Source of the DNA: Cymbomonas tetramitiformis
Taxonomy: Eukaryota > Chlorophyta > Pyramimonadophyceae > Pyramimonadales > Pyramimonadaceae
Length of the DNA stretch: 64,000 nt
NCBI GenBank assembly: GCA_001247695.2
Contig: LGRX02025787.1
Location: 20,630 to 84,629 of the forward strand
Direction: 5' to 3'
Below are positions 26,953 through 35,639 of this stretch, in pieces. Each line of letters begins with the position of its first letter. Position 1 is the first letter of the stretch. Both the position numbers and the translations under genes were made by a program. The notes beneath the pieces are model-generated. The model was given only the letters and a program-made list of their open reading frames with translations, did no database searches and had not been told where the DNA came from.

Positions 26953-27642
26953 ATGAGAACTATATTGACCGATGAGGTCGGACGACGTAATTGTATGAAA
27001 ATGATGGGAGTTGCCAATGGCTCAAGTTCAGACACTCTGTTCCAAGGATATGGTAAACTCGCTAAAAACAACTACGTGATAACGATGCCGAGTCAAAACA
27101 GTGCGGTATTCTACAATAGTTTGAGAAATTCAATCATAAACACGGAACCATTAGTAAGAGACATTCAGGACTATGGCAGTGGTATTGATACAACCAGGCC
27201 TAATCCTATGATGATAATGAATCCAATGCACACAATGACACAAGACGATATCGATAAGCAAGCGTTGCAGCATATTCAGGAAGCCGCTCAAGAACGAGAC
27301 GCCATTCTCGCAGAAGCATCCAAACAACTATTACCAGACACTCCTGAAGCTGGATCGTCACGCGATACTGGACGGGGTGCAAATCTGCGAAAGGAAGCAA
27401 CAGCATTGTTACAAGGCGATATAATGGCTTCTCCAAGCAGGTTTGGAACGTTTGCATCTGATAGAGTAATGACAAGAAGTCAAACGGCGGCACCAATGCC
27501 TACGCCAATGCCAATGCCAATGCCAATGCCTACAATGCCAATGCCAATGCCAATGAGTCCTTTACAAAGAGTTAGAAGTTATATCGCCGGAGACGATTTA
27601 GCACCATATTTACCACCAGCACCCAAATCAAAAACTCCTTAA
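26953..27642 (+). CDS. Polinton ORF of unknown function, Met-Pro repeat
   Basis: 229 residues. The N-terminal half (MRTILTDEVGRRNCMKMMGV onward) looks globular, the middle is helical and acidic (DDIDKQALQHIQEAAQERDA), and near the C-terminus is a run of about ten Met-Pro dipeptides followed by SPLQRVRSYIAGDDLAPYL. It starts 23 bp after the small basic gene and ends about 80 bp before a hairpin-plus-T-run. No family recognised; its position among conserved Polinton genes suggests a structural or packaging accessory. Confidence 0.6.
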   Translation: MRTILTDEVGRRNCMKMMGVANGSSSDTLFQGYGKLAKNNYVITMPSQNSAVFYNSLRNSIINTEPLVRDIQDYGSGIDTTRPNPMMIMNPMHTMTQDDIDKQALQHIQEAAQERDAILAEASKQLLPDTPEAGSSRDTGRGANLRKEATALLQGDIMASPSRFGTFASDRVMTRSQTAAPMPTPMPMPMPMPTMPMPMPMSPLQRVRSYIAGDDLAPYLPPAPKSKTP

Positions 27643-27723
27643 TAGTAATGCAAGTACCTTGTAATCAAAACTATCAGTCCAATATTTACTGTCGCCCGAC
27701 ATACTTTTTCAGTGCTGCCAACG

Positions 27724-27748
27724 GGAACAATCGGAGATTGTTCCTTTT
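27724..27748 (+). terminator. Hairpin with T run after the Met-Pro repeat ORF
   Basis: Perfect 9-bp stem GGAACAATC / GATTGTTCC, loop GGA, then TTTTC. It is a near copy of the polB-end hairpin at 25036-25060. Confidence 0.5.
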
Positions 27749-27814
27749 CTTTAAAGAGCCCGAAAAAAACGATACGTTATATAAGGATAAACCACAAAAT
27801 GTTTCAATTGTCCC

Positions 27815-28648
27815 TTTTAACCCCTAAACAGGTGTAATTATTTCGGCCCTTTTTGGGTACTTTCGTCCTTTGCCACTTTTAAATGGCATCGGTTGTATAC
27901 ACGTGCTAGCTAAATCAACCATACGTTAGATATCGATTGGCCCAACAGTTTGATAGGTTATACGCACATTTTGACGCATTATATCCGCTATTATATCCAA
28001 ATTGCCGTCACAATTTTGGGGTTTTTCAAACGCAACATTTTGCAAAGCCATTGATGAAAAACGGCATGGACAGCCCACAGCCCACGTGACACCTTCAAAG
28101 CATCGGCTTTGATCATAGCTTCACGTCGATATGTTGATTGGGGCATGTATACCACGTTTATATATCGGTTTATACGTTTATTGTGCAAAAAACAACAAAA
28201 AAAACATCGCGTTTTCAATGTTTTCCCACACTTAAGCTCGAATATCATCATTTTGGTGTTTTTTGCCACTAAAATGGATATATCTTATGCATCGACGGTG
28301 AATGATCACTTGGCCGATGCCACATCCCATCCGGAATGCCTTCGGGTCCACCGCAAGCGTCTAAAATGACGAATATCTACATTTCACCTCGATTTCCTAC
28401 TTTTCACACATCGCTTTCCACACTTTCAAGGAACTATTTCATGGATGAAGATGATGTTATGTGAGATATGTAACATGCATATACCTAAAAAGCAAGTACC
28501 TCACCTTCAAGGGCACACATGTTTGCAAGCCCTCAAACGGCGCAAGACCAATTATGGCGACGATCGACAACGGTGACGCCAATAAACTAAAAAAACATCG
28601 GGTGATTTGGGGTCGAAAATGACCCCAACACCAGTTTAGGGGTTAAAA
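27815..28648. mobile_element. 834-bp element with 21-bp terminal inverted repeats
   Basis: 27815-27835 (TTTTAACCCCTAAACAGGTGT) and the complement of 28628-28648 agree at 20 of 21 positions. No coding sequence of note lies between them, and the content includes several shorter dyads (for example around 28070-28090). It sits between two Polinton genes, like a MITE. A target-site duplication is not obvious. An alternative is that it is a native Polinton intergenic region with paired regulatory ends. Confidence 0.5.
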
Positions 28649-28683
28649 CAAATATCGTCAACAACGACCGGAAACACGGGCCA

Positions 28684-29739
28684 ATGATTAACACCCTTTT
28701 TCGTGAAAGCGTCAACTTACAACCTTCTGAAATTGAACAACAATTCACACCAGAACTCCGAGAAAAAGCTTTACATGTTCAAACATCTGGATATTTAGGG
28801 TCACGAGAATATCAACCTGATTTGTACTATCCAAATTCGTTTGAGGACCAAACTATATCCAATGCACAACGATTTGTCAACAACGAGATTCCAAACAATA
28901 ACTTTGCATTAGATCGGGAGCTATCAAATTATGATGCTGCCGTTCTTGTCAATCCTGATGCCAACAGAGTGCATGTTGCTTACCATGGGGCATCCAGCAA
29001 TCCTATGTATAGAAATGAGGATGTCACTGACATCAAGTCAGTACTGCGTGGCCAAGAATCAAATAGACCGTCATTCTTGCGTGCTGAAGATGTGTTTGAT
29101 AAAGTAAGACAGAAATATCCAAATCACAACATTGAACCAATGGGATATTCTTTAGGAGGTGCCAAGGCCGTACATGTGGCCGATAAGTTTAAATTAAAGA
29201 GTACTACATTTAATCCTTTCTTATCTCCGTTATCACACCAAACCGGTGGTGGACGTCATGACATTCATCGAACCGTCACCGATTCCACAACGGCCGGTGC
29301 TCTTTACAAACCTGCAAACTCACAAAGAAATATATTTCATTACTTTCCTGAGAAAAGACAATCAACGTTATCATCGTATGTGCCTGATCAACATAGCTTG
29401 TCGCAGTTCTTTCAATATCCAACTAACAATAAAGTGAATAAACTAAATCTTATGAAATCTATAGGGAATGTATTGAGCACTGGGTTAGATATCGTGCAAG
29501 GTGCTCTGGCAGCTGACCATGGTCTTCGTATGGCAAGACGAAACACAGAACCATCAACATTTTCAAACGCTATAAGTGAAGATTTGAATCCCTATGGCAT
29601 TTTTGGAGTTAATATAGACCCAGATTATAAATTGACTTACGACACGGCTCCGCCGGAAGCTAGATTCCTAGCCGATGCCATTAGTGGTAGAGATTCCGAT
29701 AGAATGACGAGTTTTGAACGACAATCGGAAAGACGTTAA
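28684..29739 (+). CDS. Lipase-like (alpha/beta hydrolase) Polinton protein
   Basis: 351 residues. The class-3-lipase pattern is visible: VHVAYHGAS (oxyanion-hole strand) at about 100-108, then the nucleophile elbow MGYSLGGAKAVHVA (GxSxGG) at about 157-170, with a candidate Asp/His region further on. A hydrophobic stretch near 255-275 (IGNVLSTGLDIVQGALAADHG) may be membrane-associating. Lipase-like genes are known in some Polintons and large DNA viruses, where a role in entry or membrane disruption has been suggested. The stop codon lies in the left arm of palindromic element copy 3. Frame intact. Confidence 0.75.
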   Translation: MINTLFRESVNLQPSEIEQQFTPELREKALHVQTSGYLGSREYQPDLYYPNSFEDQTISNAQRFVNNEIPNNNFALDRELSNYDAAVLVNPDANRVHVAYHGASSNPMYRNEDVTDIKSVLRGQESNRPSFLRAEDVFDKVRQKYPNHNIEPMGYSLGGAKAVHVADKFKLKSTTFNPFLSPLSHQTGGGRHDIHRTVTDSTTAGALYKPANSQRNIFHYFPEKRQSTLSSYVPDQHSLSQFFQYPTNNKVNKLNLMKSIGNVLSTGLDIVQGALAADHGLRMARRNTEPSTFSNAISEDLNPYGIFGVNIDPDYKLTYDTAPPEARFLADAISGRDSDRMTSFERQSERR

Positions 29740-29795
29740 ATGTTGCCAATATTGATTTATATTATAGATATTACTGTTTGGGAAACATTTAACGC
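29733..29795. promoter_or_regulatory. Polinton palindromic intergenic element, copy 3
   Basis: ACGTTAAATGTTGCC on the left and GGGAAACATTTAACGC on the right pair over 10 or more bases; the AT-rich centre resembles copy 1. It overlaps the lipase-like gene's stop and precedes the next gene by 27 bp, so it could end one transcript and start another. Confidence 0.6.
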
Positions 29796-29822
29796 TTTCA
29801 AATTTATTCTCTATATATTACA

Positions 29823-30035
29823 ATGGATCGTCAAGAATTGATACGCTTAGCCAAACTTCAATACCCCGATATTGAAGAAGCTCATGTAGAATTGCTTGTA
29901 GATGATTATATCAAACGTCCAGAATTTTACAATGACCTTTGTACTGAAAACATTGAAGAACCAATTCCTTTAGATCGGGATACTGTTGATTCTATAAAAG
30001 ATAATTGTTATATTAATATAGATGAGCGTAATTAG
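29823..30035 (+). CDS. Small acidic Polinton ORF, 70 aa
   Basis: MDRQELIRLAKLQYPDIEEA followed by an acidic region (CTENIEEPIPLDRDTVDSIKD). It overlaps the start of the minor capsid gene by 14 bp (that ATG lies at 30022), which argues for co-expression. No known domain; a short helical protein, possibly a capsid-assembly partner. Confidence 0.55.
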   Translation: MDRQELIRLAKLQYPDIEEAHVELLVDDYIKRPEFYNDLCTENIEEPIPLDRDTVDSIKDNCYINIDERN

Positions 30036-30516
30036 CACAAGAACGCTATTCTTGTCTTCCGAAGACAATAGCAATGGAGACGCACGTGTTTTGCAAATGA
30101 ACATACCCACTCAACTGATAAATTACCGAGCACAAACAAAATTAAGATTAACTTTGAATACTTTCTCTTGTGCAAAGACATGGTATAGTATCAACGAGAC
30201 CAATGGCATCTTCTATGTGGGCAATACGGGAAATGATACTTTAAAGGAAGTGCAAATACGTTATGTAAATTATACAGAGTTAAGTCAAATTACATCTTTG
30301 TTAGAAACTGAATTAATGAAGGCCATCGCTGGAGATATCGAATCAGTAACCGTCACTTACGATGGCGGAAGCGGAAATGTTCAAAATTTCGAAAACAAAT
30401 TTCGTATAACATTAACACCAGCTCAACCCATTATCAAACTCGTAGCATTTAGCGTTAGGCACACGGAAAACGGTTTGGACAAAGCTCAAGATGATTATTC
30501 AGATAGAATAATATAG
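30022..30516 (+). pseudogene. Polinton minor capsid (penton-like) protein, truncated
   Basis: 164 residues are visible. The N-terminus has TRTLFLSSEDNSN, then LRLTLNTFSCAKTWYSIN and GIFYVGN, matching in style the single-jelly-roll minor capsid protein of Polintons (a conserved 'F...WYNIN' region). The frame stops at 30514-30516, where Polinton-like sequence ends and other DNA begins, so the C-terminal part is lost. Packaging ATPase and protease genes expected in a complete Polinton are not seen, and would lie on the missing side. Confidence 0.6.
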
Positions 30517-30794
30517 CAGTGAGTGGCTTGCGAGCTGTGAGACACGGTGTCACGAGTGTGATATACCAGAACTGTCATATCAGACCGTCATACCGTGACA
30601 GTCCGATAAGCAGATTCTAGCACTTTCTTTTCACAACGCGGGCTTTGATTCCGCCTCTTAGTATCATTTTAAGTAGCAGAGATATTGCTCACTATACATT
30701 CTCACTTAAATCTAGCGCTCTTTTCCTCACTACTGTATTCTGCCTCGTCCTGCTCCGGGGACCACTTTTGCGCCCGCCCATCATATATAACCCA

Positions 30795-33288
30795 TAAGTC
30801 TTCTATCAAGTTTCTTGGTCACACTCTGTCGAAGGAAGGATGCCAACCTCAACATGATAAGGTGGCGGCAGTGCGCGATTGGCCGGCGCTGGAGAATGTT
30901 ACCCATGTGCGGCAGTTCTTGGGGCTGGCGGGATATTATAGGCGTTTCATCCACTGCTTCTCTGAGATAGCGCAGCCCTTGACCAAGCTGACCAAGAACG
31001 ATGTACCCTGGACATGGGGACCGGAGCAGCAGTGGGCTTTTGAGGAGTTGAAAGCTGCTCTGGTTAAGGCGCCTATTCTGGCATTGCCAAATATGAAGGC
31101 GGCAGCTGATGGATCCGCTCCTTTTCTGGTGCAGACAGACGCTAGCGGAGTGGCGCTGGGCGGGGTCCTTATGCAAGACTGTGGGAATGGCCTGAAGGTG
31201 ATTGCATATGAGCGCCGACAATTTTCAGCGGCAGAACAGAATTACCATACTGGAGAGCGAGAACTGGGAGCTCTACACCATTGCTGTACAGTGACGTGGA
31301 GACATTATTTGATCTTTACGGAGTTCAAGCTTCAAGGTGATCACCGCCCATTAGAGTGGTTAATGGAGCCAGGGCGTGAGCTATCTAGACGACAGGCGAG
31401 ATGGTACATGGACTTGGTGGAGGTGGGTGTTCCCCGTATGGAATATGTGAAGGGGGCTCTGTTGCTGGTACCCGACGCCTTGTCTCGCCGACCTGACTAT
31501 GTGGTCAAGTCGCCACGAGAGGGGTTGAAGGAGGCGGGGGTATTGGACGACAAATCCGATTTACCCAAGACTTCGCTCGCTGCGATGGACACCTCCCACG
31601 TCTTCGAGGAGGGGCCCTCGAAGAGCTACCCTGCATGGCATGCAGAGCAGCAGGCTTATCTTCACGCGGTGGACACTTTACAGATAGCAGAGAAAGCCAT
31701 GGAGGCTACCCTGGCCTTTAAAACTCGGGGGAAGTATCTGAGACCCGAGACGCTGGACAAGCGCATCACTTCTAAAGTGAAAAGGGTATCTGATAAGGTT
31801 GCAAAGGTGAGCAGTCGCACCGATGACACTCAGACGACTCAGCAGAAGTCGAGTGGACTGGAACGCACATTGAGGAGGAGTCCCCGCTCCCAATTGTTGC
31901 GAGTGAAGGAGGAGGTAGAAACTCCTTTGCGGGATGCCGCCTCGGAACGAGGCGAAGTGAACACCAAAGTGCCCAAGCAGGGTAGCCCGCAGGACAGGCG
32001 TTCTGTGCCTTCCGCCCTGAAAGGGGATGAGAAGGAAGACCAGTGCTCAGAAGTGCAGGAACAGTCTGCAGAAGCTCCACTGCCATCACAGAGACAGCCA
32101 AGGAAGTCTGTACGGTTCCAAGCAGTTGGCTGGCATGGTATGCGTGTGCGGCAGGAGGTATTTGACCGTATCCAGGCTAAATATGGCAACTTCGACGTCG
32201 ACGCCTGCTGCGATGAGCATGGCAACAATCGGCGTGTCAAGCGGTTCTGGCACAACTGCTTACAGGAGAAGTGGAGAGGGTTACATGTGTGGTGTGAACC
32301 CTCGTTCTCAGATAAACACTTGACAGTGGAGGCCTTGCTGCGTCATTACGTGCAGGAGTGGCGATGTGACCCCGAGAACACTTCTGCTGTGTTCCTACTG
32401 CCTGATATTCAGTCCAGAATGCCGCAGTGGAGGTCCCTGTTCAGGCGAGCAGGGATGCGTATTGAGGAGGTGATTCCCACGCATGATGCGCAAGGTGAAC
32501 CAGTACAATTGATGGAGGGTTCCAATGGGAAATTACTGGATTTACAGCAGCCTATGCTGGTGGTGTATGCGCCTCCATCGAAGCAGCGAGTCCAAAGAAT
32601 ACGTCAACCAAGAGGACGAGTACCTATAATACACGCAGGCAAAGCAGCCAAATTGCGTGACTCTCAGGAAGGAGCGTCTGATGCTGCTTTCTTGGAGGCC
32701 TTGAAGTCCGAATATGCTAGAGATGGACCTCTCAATGAGCTACGCACTAAGGTAAAATGTGCTCCTCACAGCCGCACCAAAGAATTCTGTCTGGTGGGTG
32801 AAGTACTGTGGAGAACTGCATCGGGAAGATTTCAGTTGGTGCTGGGAGAGGACTCTCCGCTGAGAGAGATTGTCATGCGCGAAGCGCATGAGTCAGCGAC
32901 AGCTGGCCATACTGGCCGAGATAAAACGCTGGAGCGTGTTCTGCGAACGTTCTGGTGGAGAAATGCACACCAAGATGTGGGAGAATGGGTTGCCTCCTGT
33001 TCAGTTTGTCAGGCGGTGAAACCCAGATCATCCTTTCCAGATGGATTGCTGAACCCGCATTCTATTCCAACTCGGGTATGGCAGGATGTGGGAGTGGATT
33101 TCGTCACAGGCCTACCTTTAACTGAGCAAGGCAATGACGCATTTGTAGCATTTACATGCAAACTGTCTAAAATGGTACATGTGGTTCCTATGAATTTTGG
33201 GGACAGCTCCGCTGCTACAGTGGCACGTATCTACTTTGACACGGTGTGGAGACAACATGCATGGAGCTCCGATGAAAATAGTCAGTGA
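30795..33288 (+). pseudogene. pol: Ty3/gypsy pol, first frame: RT end, RNase H, Dam-like insert, integrase start
   Basis: Segments in order: RT connection (FLGHTLSKEGCQPQ, FLGLAGYYRRFI); RNase H (LVQTDASGVALGGVL, NYHTGERELGAL, LQGDHRPLEWL, VPDALSRRPDYV); a basic linker; a Dam-like domain about 32100-32580 (FDRIQAKYGNFDVDACCDEH, then LHVWCEPSFSDKHL); and integrase HHCC finger (H-T-GH-GRDKT, CSVCQAVK) with the first catalytic Asp in DVGVDFVTGLP. The adenine-methyltransferase motif expected as NPPY/NPPF reads EPSF, so that domain is probably inactive. The frame ends at 33288; integrase continues in another frame from about 33258. Confidence 0.8.
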
Positions 33289-35170
33289 CCGTGATCCACG
33301 CTTCCAGGATACCTTCTGGAAGGAGTTGATGAGATTGATGGGTGTGAAGGTGGCGATGACTACGCCCTACAACCCTCGCTCTGATGGTCAAGCGGAGCAC
33401 ACTAACAGGGTGGTGGAGGACATGTTGAGATCGTTTGTGGAGGACAATCCGGAGTCCTGGGACTTATACGCTACAAACGTAGAGTTCGCAATCAACGATT
33501 CGCGTAATGATGTTACAGGCTTCACTCCATTTGAATTATGTTGTGGTGTGTCGCCCATGTCGCAGCTTGACATCTTCTTGGAGGCCGCTCAGTTGCACAG
33601 CGGGCGACGAAAAGGAGGGGTGGGGACTGCACATGAATGGGCATCGAGATTTTCGTCGCAGTTGCGGGACGCACGCAGCAAACTTAAGCTAGCACAACGC
33701 AGGCAGCGAGACGCTTTTGATCAGCGACACACGCAGCGGGAGTATGCAGTAGGTGACTTGGTCTGGATTGAGGCTAAACATCTCACGGAGAAGTTGATGG
33801 ACAGAGCCTTGTGCCGCAAGCTGAGCAAGCGGTGGCATGGTCCAGTTGCAGTTACGGAACGCTTTTACAGCGATCTGCAGGCGGAGATGCCTGAGGCAGA
33901 CAGAGGGGCACCAGTGGCGTATAGACTGAAGCTGCCCCCACATTGGAGAGTACATGACGTGTTCGCGCAGCACAGATTGAAACCTTACACAGGTGGAGAG
34001 GACACTTTCGCTCTGCGACAGCAGACAGTGACACCTGAAGCAGTGATGGTGGACGGACAGAAGGAGGCTCATGTAGAGAAAATCCTGAGCCGACGCGTAC
34101 GCGTGAGCAGGGGCAAAGAAATAGAGGAATGGAAGGTGCGATGGACCGGGTTCTCTAAAGCCCATGATCAGTGGAGAACGCGTGATAAGTTAGAGCGCGG
34201 TGCTCCATTACAACAGTTGCGGGATTTTGAAGAGAGACGACTAGCAATGGAACAGCAGGTAAGAGATTCAGCTGCGCAAAGAAGGGAACATCGACGACAT
34301 CAGAATGCTGCGTCAATAATGACAGCGGACAGTGGGACATTAGTGCAGCAATTATCAGCGCAGTTCTGGGGTATGTCTAACAGTTCTGCGAGTGCGTGTC
34401 TTCCATGGGAAGAACAACACTTTACCGATTCTGGAGAAGTGGCGTATGTGACTGACTTATCGCCAGCTCCAGTAAAACCCATCAGAATACTGGTACTCTT
34501 CAGTGGCACTGGCTCAGTTCAAAGGTCCTTCTCAGAATGCTTCCCTCAGGCACAGACAGTATCTTTAGATTCTGATAAGTTCTGGCAATCTACGCATGTC
34601 ACCAGAATTGAAGATTGGGAATATTGGAGCTATTACCCTCCTGGATATTTTGATGTAATATGGGCGAGTTCACCATGGACCCAATATAGTCAAGCGCGAA
34701 CTACTGAAGGACCACCAGATTTAATATCTGCAGATGCTTGTGTAGAACGCACCCTTGACATCATCGAATATCTCAGACCGCGCTATTGGTTTCTGGAAAA
34801 TCCAAAAGGGCGATATCCCAATGCTTTGCGATTCAGACCTGTAGTGCATCAATTACCTACCCCCTTGTTTTGCTCATATTGTATGTACGGGGAAAAGTAT
34901 AAGAAACCTACTTGTATCTGGACTAATGCGCCGCCCAGCGTACCACTGCGGGAATGTACCTCGCAGACTCCGTGTCCATGCAAATGGGCAACTGGAGTGC
35001 ACCCCCTTACTGCTCAACTAGGGCCTCATCCAGATCAGCAGGGGATGCAGAATTCTCGCGCAGTATATCCTATACCTGCTAAGTTACTGAGAACCTTATT
35101 TCAGCGGTTATTTCCCAGGAATACAGGTGATGAAGATGCTGGGGTGACATCAGGAGAAAGCCACCCCTAA
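33197..35170 (+). pseudogene. pol: Ty3/gypsy pol, second frame: integrase, chromodomain, C5-methyltransferase-like domain
   Basis: Integrase continues with the second Asp (KIVSDRDPRF) and Glu (DGQAEHTNRVVED). A GPY/F-like region follows, and the chromodomain (AHVEKILSRRVRV, EWKVRWTGFSKAHDQW). From about 34477 comes a domain resembling DNA cytosine-5 methyltransferases: motif I ILVLFSGTGSVQRSF, motif IV-like WASSPWTQYSQAR, motif VI-like WFLENPKGRYP. The catalytic PPC/PC is SPW, with no Cys, so catalysis is unlikely. Cys-rich spacing near the end (CTSQTPCPCKW) may bind metal. The usable frame starts near 33258; the N-terminal residues from 33197 are out of frame with the integrase. Confidence 0.8.
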
Positions 35171-35180
35171 GGGGGGGAGA
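35170..35180 (+). other. Polypurine tract of the Ty3 element
   Basis: AGGGGGGGAGA, directly after the pol stop codon and immediately before the 3' LTR; the usual plus-strand primer position. Confidence 0.7.
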
Positions 35181-35182
35181 GT

Positions 35183-35553
35183 TGTGCCAGGGGGCACGAT
35201 AGACTGCCAATTACCCCCACGGAAGGGGGATCCGATTCAGATTACCGGCATATTGGGATAAATATTGATAGGGAATCTGAGATCGTGGATGAAGAATGCA
35301 AAATCAGTAAATGTTATCTCTCTGGCAGAATCGTGAACGATAGAAATATTATTAGGAACGATTATGACAGAATCAACGGTGTTGGTACAATACCGTGACA
35401 GATTACGATAGAGATGACATTTATGGCGGCGCAGGTTGGGGAAAAACAGGGATTCCTGTGACGAGAGAAACTAGCCGAACAGTCTGTGCTATATAGTGAT
35501 GAAACACGATTCCCTCGGGAGCTTTGTTACAGAATAAAAATGTTTTCGTAACA
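35183..35553 (+). repeat. Probable 3' LTR of the Ty3 element
   Basis: Starts TGTGCC right after the polypurine tract and can end at GTAACA (35553), giving TGT...ACA termini and 371 bp. It contains AATAAA at 35533. Only one copy is in the window, so the borders are inferred. Confidence 0.55.
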
Positions 35554-35639
35554 CGGGCTGTATTGCATAATCACCGGTTGTGATATATATCGATTCGTAT
35601 CCGATTACCCTGAAACTTCGTATATGCATTTGTGTGCCC

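Larger units (their letters stand above)
30790..35553 (+). mobile_element. 5'-truncated Ty3/gypsy chromoelement with added methyltransferase-like domains
   Basis: Begins inside the RT (coding match from about 30800) and runs through RNase H, an inserted Dam-like domain, integrase, chromodomain, a C5-methyltransferase-like domain, polypurine tract and a 3' LTR. Gag, protease and most of the RT are missing, and no 5' LTR is seen. The frame shifts once inside the integrase. Domain order (RT-RNase H-integrase-chromodomain) identifies Ty3/gypsy. 30517-30789 holds nothing I can assign. Confidence 0.85.

Noticed and set aside
30517..30790. 5' LTR of the Ty3 element
   Set aside because: Only about 11 bp are shared with the 3' LTR region, no TG start fits, and coding begins inside the RT; 5' truncation is more likely.
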